Source: Turritopsis dohrnii
Taxonomy: Eukaryota; Cnidaria; Hydrozoa; Anthoathecata; Oceaniidae
Reading direction: 5' to 3'
Assembly (NCBI GenBank): GCA_027922465.2
Contig: BQMF02000014.1
Coordinates: 930,001 to 994,000, forward strand
DNA: 64,000 bases
In this document: positions 24,507 to 38,500 of the stretch, one piece after another
Layout: each line of letters opens with the position of its first letter
Numbering within the stretch: position 1 is the first letter of the stretch
The notes under the pieces: model-generated
The model's input: the letters and a program-made list of their open reading frames with translations, nothing else
Told to the model about the DNA's origin: nothing
Databases searched by the model: none
Position numbers and translations under genes: made by a program

Positions 24507-26024
24507 GGAAAAAGGTGTTCCATGTATAACTTATAATCTTTTGGGATATTTTTAAAATGCTTTTTACGACATTAAAATTTATCACCCTCATTTCCAGGAC
24601 TTCCTGCCCGTCAAAAAGTGACAAAGTTGAGATTTTGTTTACCTCCCTTACACATCTGTTATTGAAGTCATCCTGAAAACAAAAACGTAAGCCGGGGCAT
24701 CTCTTATATTATATTGGTTTTATCTGCCATCCTATTTCGATGACAATTGCCTTTAAACTCATCAAACAAGCTGTTCACACAGATTTATATATCACACTCT
24801 GTTGCGATTCATTCTTTTCAAAGTCTTATTGAATTACTTTATCAATAAACAAATTGAAATAACCACAAAGAAACACATGTCTAATAGACATATAATGCGC
24901 TATTTCACTGAAAATGATCTTCACCACAGTGGCTTTTGACGATTGTACCAATGCCTCTCCTGTTGTTTCATGTCCTTTGTAATACATTCTTCATAATGTT
25001 CATCGATGACGTCACAATGAAATGAAAAATATTTTTGTTGATATTCCTGATTGTCTGTTGGAGTTTTTTTGGTATTTAATTTTAATGACTTTATAGGGAA
25101 TTTAACTGTTTTCGAAGTTCTTTGACGTCATTCGTTGGGTTTGGAGCCAGCCAAACTATTACGAATTAACAAACAAGTGAGGAAAATTTTATAAAAATCC
25201 GATGGTTTCCTGTTGAGTGCTGCGAACTGACATTTAGGTTTTCACAGTTGAATATTCTCTATATTTTAGGAATTACATTGCTAACATGGTGGGAGGAGGG
25301 GAAAGAATAAAGAATTTCTCAGAATACTTCCGAAACTGTTTCCACCAAAGTATTACGTCACAGATAAACTCGAAGATATCCTTTCTCATTTGTAACACAC
25401 TGCTCCGACAGAATACCTAAAGAATCCCAACACAAAGTAAAACGCCTTCTTTGACGTAAAAAAAACCCCTTTGTTTATTCAACACCATCAGAGTGTGGCG
25501 AAACATCTTTGGGTATTCCAGCAGGGCAACGCGTGCATGTGTTGACGATATAAAAGATATGTTACGATAACACGACAAAACGGAAAATATTAATACGCTC
25601 GATTTAGCACCCAACGCCTCTTTTTTTAATTTCACTAAAACAAACAAGGGCGCTAATCTGGTTTTCATCAACCCGGGCGCTACATCGAATATTTACAGTA
25701 TAATACAAGTTAATAATACTTTAATAGCTGCCTCAAAATTAAAATATTTCGAAAATCGATGAATATATTCGTTCTTATGTACATAAATATATATACGACT
25801 TCTAGATCATGCGCAATAAAAAAACAACCTGGAACCCAGTCCTCCGAAATGTTCAGTAGAAACAAAACACAATCGATGTGATCAGTTTCTTGTAAGTATA
25901 TACAGTATAAACACTACAGTCACTTGACTTTGTTAAAGCAACCTTCAGGTAGCAGAATAAACGGTTGACTTCGCAAGCGCCTCGTTGATGGAAACAACCT
26001 GAAAGAAAAAAAAAAAACTTGTTT
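24507..26024. other. Intergenic stretch
   Basis: No convincing exon. A diverged piece of the CCCAGTGGA-type MITE lies near 24925-24990 (CACAGTGGCTTTTGACGATT). Open frames here lack recognisable features. Confidence 0.4.
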
Positions 26025-26132
26025 CGTTGAGAAAATCACTGCGAAGGAGTGCATTTCCATAGAAATATACACACTGTTTTCAATAAGAATGCTCTTCAAC
26101 GCAGTGACTTTTTGACGATTTTGCGCCATGGG
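26025..26132. mobile_element. CCCAGTGGA-type MITE copy
   Basis: Carries the family core TCACTGCGAAGGAGTGCATT and the right arm CAGTGACTTTTTGACGATTT followed by CCATGGG. Related copies are at 41231-41325, 42536-42665, 58249-58369, 59818-59911, 60523-60643 and 63600-63699. Confidence 0.6.
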
Positions 26133-26499
26133 TGTTGTAATAGTAAACGTTATTCGCATAGTAGGCCATTGAAAATTTGTTTGGCTGATTGACTTTATAA
26201 ACAACTTTTGTCTGGCCGTTTCAAACTCTTTTATGAGAAATCTCACTGAGAAGTTTACGAAAGTAAAACGAGATTTAACCTCGAAGACCTTCAAAGAATA
26301 TTTTCTAAATAACCTAATTTTTTTAAGCTTCTACAATACTAGTAAAGTGAGTCTTATTACATGCAACAATCGATGTAAAACTATAGTTTTGATATAAAGA
26401 CCTGATACTATTAAAGATAACGAGGGTCGAGAAAAAAGTGTGTCAGCAGTTTTCTTCTGAGATAATGTCCACGAGGGAGCCAATCACGACACCAGCATA

Positions 26500-26658
26500 A
26501 AGGCGAATATCCACTTCGGATAATTATCCGCAGTCCGGACCGGTTCGCAAAACAATAAACCACGTGCTAATATTACGTAATAATTTCACGTGGTCTATTG
26601 TTTAGCGAACCGATCCGGTCCGGTCCGCGGATAATTATCCGAAGTGGATATTCGCCTT
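26500..26658. mobile_element. Near-perfect 159-bp hairpin MITE
   Basis: Arms AAGGCGAATATCCACTTCGG and its exact complement, continuing with a few mismatches through GATAATTATCCG and CGGACCGGTTCGC almost to the centre (CCACGTG...CACGTGG). TA directly on both sides suggests Tc1/mariner-type integration. Confidence 0.8.
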
Positions 26659-26723
26659 TACGCAACCCTCGGCTCTACATTATAAAAGTTAATTATCTTT
26701 AAAAATAGGAAAAGGCACATTAC

Positions 26724-28980
26724 CTGCTGTGTATCGATATCAACAAATGACAGATCGACACTTGAAACTCCATCATCACGTGATTTCAGTCTCGCTTGCA
26801 GTACCTTGCCTTCGACGAGCAAACCAAACATTTCTGCATTGCCATGATTCTCACCATCTAAACGATTATAGTGACGTGTTTTTGTTTTGGAATGAGGGAC
26901 ATTTAAAAGGGAGAAAAACAGCTATAACCATACAGACAGCTGAATAAAAGTAACACAAAACAATTATGTAATGCACTCTAATAAATGAATCAATTAAATC
27001 TGGTTGTATTATAAGTTCTTTTTAAAGCAAACAAAAAAAAAAAAAAAAAAAAAAGAGAAAAGAAAATGAAATGGACAATTCTTCATTGAAATTCCCGGAT
27101 CTGTTTCTAACTTACTTGGTCTCCATAAACAGCATTCAATTGCTTGAATCGGAAGTTTCAGAAAGTCAGACCTAAAACAATAACAGTATTTATCAGTATA
27201 ATGATTGTAATTCCCCAATGATTGCCATAAATTTAATATTGTAATTAATGAAAATTGTCCAAACTAATTTGAGTCAAAACGATTTGGGAATTCAACCATT
27301 TAAAACTGATTGTTAAATAAAGCTCATTATTTACCTTGTTTTTAACAGTACTTCTACTGGTACGTTGACCATGCCACCATAGTCCAAAAAAGACACACAA
27401 ACTTCACTTCCTGACAGCATCTCCACAACTTTTAACCGACACCACGTAAAATCAATATATCCAACGCAGATGTCACCGACTTGGGGCAAGGTATCAATGT
27501 AAACATACTTTTTTCGAGGTGACAGATAACATTCTTCAAGAGATTTTTGCAGGTCCACAATATTTTTGTCAACCTCATCACTAAATATTTGAACGAAAAA
27601 TCGGTCATCGTCTACAATAGCTGTGACAATACAATCCAGAGTAGAATTATGTGAAAGAGAGCTTTCTCTCATATTAGCAACAGCAACATCAATATCCAAC
27701 TCTTGAACTTGAACTAAAATATCGTCAAATCTGGAATTCAGTAACTTTTCGCTTTTCTTAATTTGATGCAAAGTTCCAGTGATACTAACAACTCTTTTAT
27801 GATCTCTAAACTCAGGTTCGATGCAAACAACAGCTCCAGACTTCTGCTTGATTTCATTTACATTCTTTCCATTTTTCCCAATCAAGCGTCCACAAAACTC
27901 GTCAGGAATCATATAATCTAACGTGGTGGTTATAGTATTATCATACTCTGTTTCACAAGAATCTCGCCAACAATTTTCAATGCCCTTTCTGGGAGTCTCT
28001 GCTTTCCTTTTCTTCTCATGACGCTTTCTCGGACTTGTTTTAGAATTCTTGGGAGTAGAATTTGGCTTTGAAGGGGAAGAAGACAAAGAGGATTCTTTAA
28101 TTTCATTTTTTTTGTCATGCGCTGTTTTCTTTTTCGATTTAGTTTCTTTGTCAGCTTTTTTATTCATCTTTTTTGAATCTTTTCCTTTTCTTTTAGAGTG
28201 GGCAGTGTGAGTATTTACTTGCTCAAATGAAACACCAGTAAACATTTCACTGATACAATCGGTGTCCGACATTGGGCTACTTCCCCAATCAAATGACTCT
28301 TCCTCTTTTATTACTGATTCAAGTGCAGGCCCATACCAATTTCTACAATTTTCAAGTGATAAAGACAGATTTTCATCCTTCTTTTGATGCTCATCAAGAG
28401 CATGACCAGTCAGACATAAACCAGGTGATTTTGATGCAGTATCTGAGCTGCTAACTGAAACATTATCAGAACTGTAATCTTCCACATATGCACTGTCACA
28501 ATCACAACTGCTAAGATGCCGAAAACGTGTTGTACAAGTTGAATCATTGTTACTCTTTGTTGGAGAAGGGGGCAATGACTGGTTCAGATCATCAATATAC
28601 ATTTCCGCATAACAATTGAAGCATTCAGTTTGATCTTCATTCTTGACCAAAACAATTTCCTCTTCCACTTTCTTCATTGTGAAACTTTTCTCAGCATCTT
28701 TAACATCGATATTGCTTTTTTCGTCGTTTGTTTCCATCAATTTGCTAGCCATAATCTCTTGTACATTTTGATGATTTGTTGTGTTTTTGTTTGGTAGACC
28801 GACTTTGATGATAGCAGAGTCTTGGAGTTCAATTTCTGCATTATTACACTCATCTGTTGATTGATCTTTGACAGACTTATTTTGCTTGCGTTTCCACCAC
28901 AAAAATGAGAAGCCAAGTAAACCAGATGGTATCAGCAATGTGATAATGGTGCGAAGATTCAACATTATGGTGGAGCCAAC
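26724..28980 (-). CDS. TDRKH: Tudor and KH domain-containing protein (TDRKH/Papi)
   Basis: Exons 28980-27337 (ATG at 28965), ~27172-27118 and 26857-26724 join in phase; the last donor CAGCAG|GTAATG shows that more 3' exons exist, not located. Residues 6-23 are hydrophobic (TIITLLIPSGLLGFSFLW), as in the mitochondrial outer-membrane anchor of TDRKH. A long acidic and Lys-rich linker follows, then a KH domain near residues 345-415 with the signature GRLIGKNGKN, then a Tudor domain (VTAIVDDDRFFVQIFSDEV ... VCVSFLDYGGMVNVPVEVLL, continuing FLKLPIQAIECCLW in exon 2). Known: TDRKH/Papi binds methyl-arginine of Piwi proteins and helps trim piRNA 3' ends at the mitochondrial surface. Vertebrate members have two KH domains; only one is obvious here. 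A splice acceptor TTTCTTTTTTTTAG just upstream of the ATG (AG at 28982-28981) indicates a non-coding 5' exon. Confidence 0.9.
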
Positions 28981-29541
28981 CTAAAAAAAAGAAACAACCC
29001 TACAATCAAAAAGAGTAAACGCGCGATAAAATGCTTTCGTTAGATACATTTATATAACAGTATCTGTAACTTAGGAAAATGTAACGTAGTAGGCTATAGC
29101 GTATTTGCCTAGAATGAATCACATGAATAGAATAGAATAGAATAAAAGTCTAAGGAATTTATCAGAAATAATTACTCTTCAACAACACCACAATATCAAA
29201 ACAGAGAAAACTGTCCGCTATTTACCTTTAAAGACAAGGTTCAATCAAGATCCGATTGTAAATTTAAATATCTTTGCTGTGGCTATCAAATTGAGAAAAA
29301 CGAAAAACAAACCCTCGTGGTGGTGTAATGTTGTGTCACGTTTATTCGATCAGGCCATCATTCAGCCTCTTTCTGAAGTCTTTTGTTACGTAAACTGTAA
29401 ACAATATTCTGACATGCGCATTGCAGCAATACTAGTGGCGGGAAGCGCGGGCCGAAAATTCTGGGAAAATAATACGGTGTCTAAAAATAAGCAAAATCAA
29501 CCAGAAAAGCTCCCAATATCACGTTCGGATAATCGTTGATC
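28981..29541. promoter_or_regulatory. Shared promoter region between TDRKH (-) and RPA1 (+)
   Basis: The two ATG codons are 576 bases apart in divergent orientation, leaving only this interval (minus TDRKH 5' UTR) for both promoters. It contains a GC-rich patch in AT-rich surroundings with GTGGCGGGAAGCGCGG (about 29435-29450). Its core GGCGGGAA is the textbook E2F site, about 100 bases upstream of the RPA1 ATG. E2F control of RPA1 is an inference. Confidence 0.55.
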
Positions 29542-32500
29542 ATGTCCCTCACAAGTAATGTTCTTCAGGTAAACTTTTCCAGTGTTTGCAACTCTTTATG
29601 GAAGTCGCACAACTTTAAGCGATTCATTTAGGGAAACCCTCATCACGCCGTCATCACATCTAAAGCCAGTTTTCTTTTTTTTAGGAAATTGTATGTTGTC
29701 AGGATCCCGAACGTTTTCCAAGAAACCCTGTACTACAAATCTTGGTAAGAAAATTATTTTTTCAATTTTTCGGAAAATCATGTGACTTATAAGTAGCAGC
29801 TAGCTAAATACAGCTAAATACAGTTGAAATATTGATTGGAAAATAAACAGTACAATCAAATACACAAAAAACGTGTTGTGCAAGCCATGCCATTATATTC
29901 AAGTCAGTGTTCTGTTTTCCTCATCCAAGTCTGACATACTGACTTAGAGAATAATTGAATGGGTATTTCAGTCCTGTGCCAACCTCATGATTTTGTTTTG
30001 TGTCATATATGATTTGAAGATTCTCCTCGCAATCTCCTGATGAACTGTTGATTTTTCAAGATATACCAGCATTTCTTCTTCTTTGATGTGATAACCTTAA
30101 AAATACCGATCACAAGAAAGCTAATAAAATCCAAGCATAACATGGAAACTAAACGAAGCAAAAGGGTCTGCAAAGCTATTTCACAGGATTTTAGAAGATC
30201 AATATTTCAAAATTTTCTTTTCACAATAAAACAGAATCAATAACAAAATCTCACAACCAATGACTTTTGGTTTTCATTTTGTTGTTTGTTTTGTCCAAAA
30301 CTTTTCCCCCGTAGAGCATTCTAGAATCAATTTTGCTAAGAAATCAATTTTGTTGAGAAAATGCTGTATTATTTTAAATTGTATTGAGCGTGGTCTTTTC
30401 GTGATCAGAAACAAGTTGAAACAAGTTTCTTCCGAACAGAAAAGAAAGGAAAGAAAATAAACAAATCAGATTTTAGTATTGTTTATGTTCCTTTCCTATC
30501 CTTTTTGATGAGCCATGCAAGGCCTATCAGATTCTAGTCTTTGACTAGTTCAAAGCTAAACATAAGTCAATGAATCTATTTGGCAAATTAAAGGCAATGG
30601 TGGGTCAGCCCAAAAAAGGCAATTTTCCAATATTCGTCAAATTTGAACGATCCATCACAATTTTGCTTTTGAGATTTGAGCATGCACATGTTGATTTTTA
30701 GAGGAACGGACAATCGCAAAAGTAGTTTAATTTGTTTCAATCTGATTGATCACACGCAAAAATGTGATTGGTCACTCATATTGGATGAATGGAAAATCGC
30801 CTTAACCATTTCACAAAGATTGTGTTACAGATTTTTTTTATCCTTTCATTTAATTTGTTGCTGACTTTGCAGCTACTAGAGGCTGCTATATTGTCCTGCA
30901 GTTTTGCTGCAAATTTAAAATGGCTTGGTATCCTTTAAAAGCAACTCATTTTAAGAAGTAAGTCTGTATTTCCAATGAGAGTGTAAATTACATCATCAAT
31001 GTTTGAATTTGTTTCAAGTCAGTTAACCTTTAAACAGAAATTAATGAATGTCTGTGTTTGGGAAAGTAAATGACTTTGATGATAATTGAGGTCCAGATGC
31101 ACTTCCACTGAGTGACATTTCACTGGTCCACAGGATTCAGCAGGGCTATAGTTAGGCCTCACAGATAATGTATAACATCATTTTCCCAATTGAGTAAAAT
31201 CACATCCAATTACTCAATTATGTCTAGATTTTTTGGACTTTGTCCTCAGTAATCGGGTCTTACACAATGTCCCCTAAGACCCCAAGCCGAAAGGTAAATA
31301 TATACAGTAAAAAACACCATTCTCCCAAAATTTCTGGCTAACCCCCTGTTCAAGTTGAGTACTTCTGCTCTCCTTATCTAATGTGATCAAGGGCATTTAC
31401 CTGGCAAGCTACATACCCATTGCTTTTGTTATGATTGGAAAGTACATGTGCAAGTAATTTGACAATATTCATAAACATGTGTATATATTCCATGTTAATT
31501 TCCTTAATTCCAAAGAAGTATTGTAACATTTTCCACTAAGTGGCCTAAATATTAACATAAAAATAAACTGTGACTCAATAATGAGAATTTCTAATCTTTT
31601 ATGTAATTTCATTGTTGTTTTTTTTAGGGAGTTAAGAAGCTAGCAGCATCTGGGAGTAGTTCATCAGACCGTTACAGGTGAGTGTTCTGTAGTTCTAAAA
31701 GTGAAGTTCTTTTTAGATGTAAATGGTATGTCTTAATGAATTTTGAAAATTTCAGGTTGGTTGTATCAGATGGAGTTCATTACTACACATGTAAGTCCTT
31801 TCCTCAACGATATGACAAATCCACTTGGAAACTTGTCCCATTTTTGGTACAGCCTCTATTTGGAATACTATTTTCATAACGAAATCTAAACATCATATCA
31901 TGAGGTTGGGACAATGCTGGTTCATTGTTGTCTTATGAGTTATAAATCTTTTAAAAAGCATATTTCTAATGAAATGGGACACCTATGGTTAAGTATGTCT
32001 AACCTTATGGATTCTTCTTGTTGGAAAGCCATTTAACTTGACAGCTAGGTAATGAATTTGATCGTGAGGGCCTCACAATCAGATAATGTAGTTACTTCCC
32101 TGACACACTGTCTGAACTACAAAATATGTTTATAGCATTACTACTGATTCACTCTTAAAACTTTTCAGCTTGTTTTTGCATTGATCTTTTTATGATCAAG
32201 CTGTTGTGAAGCCAACATGCTAAGATAAGTCTGAGAAAAAAAAAACTTTGAAAACTAGTTCAGTACCTAATTACAATAAAATGTTGTGAATTTTTTTGAA
32301 TCTTCAATATTTATTAACCTTTTTTTTAAAAATGATGCGATTGTCCGTTATCCATTTTCAACATCCTGACCCCGACGAATTTGAAGCTCCTATATTTTCT
32401 CTTTATGTCGATGCTATTTTAGCTGCCATGCTTGGTACCCAGTTGAATCACATGATTGAGGAAAAATCAATTGATGTCAAGACTGTGATCCAGATGAATC

Positions 32501-35500
32501 ATTACACATGCAACGTCATTCAACAGACTAGGTCTGATTAAATTTTGTTATCATTCACAAACATAAACATTATATCATACTTTTTTTGTAAACATCTACT
32601 AAACTACGTAACACTACCTCAAGCAATATTCAATGAGAAAACCTTTAATTTCAGGAAAATCATCATTATTTTGGAACTCGCCATTCTTCAGAAAGCTGCT
32701 GATGTACCTGGCAAGATCGGCAATCCAGAACAATTGACCGATCTCCTCGAGAAACAGAATGAATTGAAACCTATTAAAAAGGAAAGTAAGTTGTGCTGAC
32801 GGCATCCTGTCAAAATCCCTTTGAATCTCATTTGTATGTCCAAACTCTTGATTTGAGTTGATTTCCTCACCACAGAGCGGTTATGTTTCTTCAGGTAATA
32901 ATAACGATATGAACAGGAATGGAGCTGCACAGAATAATCGAAGTATGTAAACAATTACATCTGCATTTCATACTTCACTTGTAAACAAATGTGGTGCTTG
33001 TGCCATGTATTTTTCTATCTCTCTTTCACAGAACTCTGTCTAAAAATTTTCTTGGCATGTTCATTTCATAGTTATACATTTCACCTTTTTCACCTTATTT
33101 CGTAAGGAAACAGCTGCGTGCTTAAAAACATAGCTGCCTCCTGAGAATTTGAGGGGTTACCAACTAAGCAAGAAACTGTTGTTTAGTCAAACCTGGATTT
33201 CGCAGGCCTGGTCGTAAGAAAATTGGCAGACGTGTGGTCATTGCACGTCTTAATTGATGATATCAGTTATGGCGTGCGATCGAGTTTCTTAACCGTTGCC
33301 TTAAGATCGACAGTCTTTATACTGTATGATTTTCAAGTGAATTTCAAGAGCAATGCTATATATTTTTCTGATTTTGAAATGCATCATGTATGAAACTGAG
33401 ATTTTTACGGCGAATGAGTTGAACAAGAAATAAAACAAACGATGTAGGGATGTAAATAAGTGTCGGAAATTGGATATTTTCCGGCAAGAATTGCACTATG
33501 TCTGACGTGAGATCCTGTACTGTCGAACATAATGTCCCGTTATCAGTTTATCGTCTTGTTCTATGACTGATTCTACCAGCCGTTTTTGACTTTCACAACA
33601 ACATTCTCCGAATTAAAAGTATGCAGAATTATATCATAGTGCAGGATATAAACCTCATTAATTATTAATTTGTTTTTATCATTTACTTATTTTGTAACAG
33701 GTAACATATTAACTAGAAAGATCAAACTTTGCATCCTTTTGTTTTGTTACTTCAAAACATGTTTGAATTAAAGTAAAGAGGTTTCCTTTTATTATATAAT
33801 AGTTTATTATAAGATTTTATGGAAGAGCCATTTTCTTTTTACTTTCAATATTATATTGGGAATGATTTTTTATTGAGCTTTAAGTAAAAGTTTATTTGTT
33901 ATTGCACTTGTGATTACGAATTAGGTGTGCAATTGGCACACGCCTAAATATGTCTGGGCGAGTGTGGAGATGTGTGCATGCGATCACATGCCTCTTATGA
34001 CCAGGCCTGATTTCGTGATTCTGTTAGTTTTTCTACATGCTTAAGATAGTGACAAAAATGACATTTTCCCTTTAGTTGCTCACAAACCGTCACCTGCCAA
34101 GCAACCGTCACCATACAGCAGGTATCTAAACACCACCAATATCCTTCCAAAGTACATTTTATACTCTAAAAGAATTTAATAGAATTTTCTCACATTTCTG
34201 GAATATTTTGAGATACCATCACAAAGGTTATAAGGAGCATTATCTAATGTTGTCCAAATTATTTTGTTTTGAAAAGTTTCAAGTGGTTATAGCTCTGAAA
34301 TAACAGAAACATTTCTAAAATTTCTTTTGGTTATTTTCTCAATTATATGCAGCAAATTACCTGTACTTATTTCACTGTTTAGTGGTCCAACACAAACAAG
34401 CACTAAGAATGTTTTTCCTATTGCCTCGTTGACACCTTACCAAAACAGGTTTGTTTTTCGTAATTTTGTGGTTCTTTTTCCCCTGATTAAATTTCTGTGC
34501 ATATATTTGTAAGTATCATTAATTTTAGGTGGACTATACGTGCAAGAATCACCAACAAATCTGCCATTCGAACTTGGAGTAATTCCAGAGGTGAAGGCAA
34601 GCTCTTCAGCATGGATCTGGTGGATGAATCGGTAAGTTCTGGAATTACTGAGATTACAGTCTGAAGACTCTTTGATCGTATCGTAAATATTATTGATATA
34701 ATGTCCAGTTTCAATGACCTCTGTACACAAATTCTCCCTTCATATAACACTATAATAAGGTAAATGCGTTTTTCGACTAAATAATCGACTAAAGTTAAAG
34801 CCAGTGAAAGTATATTAAATAGCTTAATAAAAAAATATTGATTTTTGAAATGATGGTCATCATAAGCATGTTGATATATGAAAAACCACCCGAGAGGTTT
34901 GGTTATTTTGTTTATTTGGTGATTATTACATAAGATATATTTGAAAGCTTTCTGTACTTATTCGAATAGATACATCAACCTCCTGAAAATTCCTCAGTTT
35001 TTTTTGCTAACAGTTCGAAGTCACCCAGTTTAACTGTTTATTTTGTTTATGGTAATAGGGAGAGATTCGAGCGACTGGGTTCAATGACATTGTTGATAAA
35101 TATTACAATATGGTGGAAGCAGGAAAGGTATTTCACAAATTTTTTGTTAGTTTTTTTATTCCCAATAGGAGGTAAGACAGTAGTGCTGTTATTTTCTCTT
35201 TCCCTATCGACAGAAAGTGCTTGATGATCTGACGATTTTGAAAAAAACAGGCAAAATGTTGTTTATAAGGAGTTTTACAAAGTTGCCACTGTGAGATTTT
35301 GGGAGTTTGAAATTGAGAAATATTTTGGTAAGTTGGTAATTGCTTTCAACTGACCATGTAGCTATGTTAGCACTGAGAGGTTTCAAAGAAAGGCAATGAT
35401 AAACAAGAGATTAACGAATGGTAGAATGAAAGGAAGTTCTTATTTCTAACACCTTATTGTGTACTTGCTCCATTGAAATAGAAAACAATTTACCAGGTAA

Positions 35501-38500
35501 TAAAACAACAATGGAAGGACTTTGTTAAATGTAGATGTTTTATTATTAGGTGTATTATATCACTAAAGGAACGTTGAAGACTGCTAATAAGCAATACTCC
35601 AACCTAAGAAACGATTACGAGATGACGTTAAACAGTGATTCACTTATTGAACTGGTAGGTGGAACCGCTTTAAACATGTTGTGAAGGTGTTTGGCCATCT
35701 GTTTAATGGAAATATTTTTAAATTTAGTGCACAGAAGAGTGCAATCTTCCTCAGCTCCAGTTTCATTTCCGACAGATTCGAGACATAGAGCAAGTAAATA
35801 AGGATGCTCTTATTGGTAAGCAAGATATAGGTTTTTTGTTCGTGTTCTTTGAAATGCTATATAGTAGTTTCTTTGTCAACCAATCAGAAGCTAAGTGATA
35901 CAAAAGTGTACCTTGATACTAAGTAAATAATGCTTAGTCCTTTTGGTCTCCCATCTGTTATGGTTGGCTTTACACACTTGCAGCCAGTGTGAAGTGAATA
36001 TTAATTCATTATTGCATAACAAAGAAAGAGATTCCAGCGTAGTCATACAGAAAATCTAATGACGCATTGTTTTTTGGCTAATGTTATGTCACATGACCGT
36101 TGAAATGTTAACACTTATTAGATGTTCTGCTTTAGATATCATTGGTGTTGTGAAATCATCATCTGATGTTACTCAAATAACAACAAAGGCAACGAACAAA
36201 CAGGTGCCATTGTTTTGCTTAGTTTGTAGAATTCTCTGTGGTAGGATCATTAAAGCGCTATTTCCACAATCACTTTTGATCGAAATATTTCGACAGAGAA
36301 AAAAATTGAGCATGCAGATTAAATATTTTCTGCTTTTTGAGCAAAAAATTTCTTTTCTCTTCCGTGCGAATGTGAGTTGAAATAATTTCAACTCCCTGTC
36401 AAAATCGTTTTGCGAAAAAACATTTTGGCCAATAACAATCGTACAAAATTGATACTGCAGGAGTTTATAAAGCACTGCAAAACAAGATTGCGAGCAATTC
36501 AATACAAGACGGCATGGATCCAGAAGATATTTATGTCAGTAGGACTATATCTTATCTTGCACAGCTCCAGTCGCAACAACAACAACAAGTATCTTTGGAT
36601 GCTGATAATAGTAGTTTCTCTGGTGCTATCACTGATCAAGTAGAAGAAAATTTTGAAGAAGAGGAACTACTCTCCTTAATTCGTTCATCAACATCATCAC
36701 AGTCACAGTCATTGTTGTATTCAGGTATTGTAGAGATATTTACTCTTATTTTATTATTGTTGTATATTTAGATACAAGTAACATTCTTGTATTGCAAATT
36801 GCATATCTCTTATTTTGAACACAAGTCAAGAAGAAATACAATATGTTTCATTACTTTCATAGAGCTCTCAATGTACAATTATAATGTATATATAACATTT
36901 TAACATTTTATGATGTTAATTTACTGTATGTTCCTTTAAGATTCATTTAAAAACCGAACATCCCAAGAAGTAAACCAGGACCTTGACAAGTTGTTAATTA
37001 TTAAGGTTCAAGCCCATCCGATAATCTGGAACACTCATCTAGCTGAATATAAGCACCACGAAAAAAAAGAGATTGTATGGAATGGCATTGCTGCTAAACT
37101 AGGAAAATCAGGTGTCTATTGTGTTCATTGTTTTCCTTTATGGGCACTTTTTCAGAAACACATTCAGTGTAATTATTATTCAGTCTCATCCACGGAGTAT
37201 ATTATGGATTTTTTATATACATAAATATATAAAATATATATTTTCTAATGTTTGATTTTATTCGCAATGTGTGGTTCCTTGAGGAGAGTGGATAGTTATT
37301 GAAATTTCTTACTGTAATCATTTAATGTGCAATTTCAAAGATGGTTGTATAATATATATACTGACCATTATATAATTTGACTTATGCATACAATGTGCTC
37401 TATATAAACCGATAGTAGAATAACTTTCTGGGTTTGTTTTAAAGAAGGTAAAAGTGTCTAACCTAGTAGATAAAATTAAGGTAAAAAACAAATTTCTATT
37501 TCTACTTCACATCTAGTTGATCAGGCAAAGAACAGGTGGAAAAATCTCTCGGAAAGTTATAAAAAGTGCCAAGACAGGCGCAGGCAGCAATGTAAATCTG
37601 GAAGTGGTTACACAAAAGCACCAACTTGCCACTTCTTCCAAGAATTATCGTTTTTAAAAGACATTGTTGCCAATCCTACGACACACACAAATGTTCTCTC
37701 ACCAGGACAAAGTTTTAATTTGTCAACTCAACCTGTTTTAATGTCACCACCTCCGTCGTCACCAGCAATTCCTGCACCAGTTTCAACACCAGACACTCGA
37801 GTTCCTGTTGCTATTACAGTTCCTTCTAAACGGAAAAAAGAAGCGGAAACCAGTGATCCACTGGAAGATTTCCTTCTTCAAGAAATCAAAGCGAGTGGAA
37901 ATAGTGATACAACGCCTGTCAAGGATGAGGAGGATTTATTTTGTGCTAGCATAGCACCAACATTAAGACGGTTACCACTACAAAAGAAGCAGCTTGCAAA
38001 GTTGAAAATTCAACAACTTTTATTTGAAATTGAATTTGATGAATAGACTGCTAGTGTATTTCCATTTAGTTTATGGTGTTATTCCTCTGCCTTTTTTCAT
38101 CCTCTTATGTTAATGAAGTAAAAGTATCGTACTTATTTGTATACTCAAACTCTTTAGTTTTTGCTCAGTTCTGGAAAGGTAAGTGGAAAACTATTACACC
38201 CTTGTGAATACTCTATGCTTAAAGCAGATTCTTTTAAAAACATAAGCATACTTGAGCTTGGTTTAAACTTGTAGTATGTACTAACATTGTGTTGATTTTT
38301 TAATAAAGTTTAATGATAGCAAAATACAGTATATTATGAGTTACAAGTACCACTGTAAAAGTTAAAAGTACTCAATTCACGAAATATGTCTGTTACTCTT
38401 TATTGCAAAATTCTACAGCATACGCATCCCATTGACAAGGAACTTCACCTTCAGCAGAACAAAAATAATTACAAAAGTCGTCACGAACCCTTTTAGCATC

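Noticed and set aside
25920..26294. 124-codon minus-strand ORF
   Set aside because: It overlaps the MITE at 26025-26132, which supplies much of the frame; no protein features.
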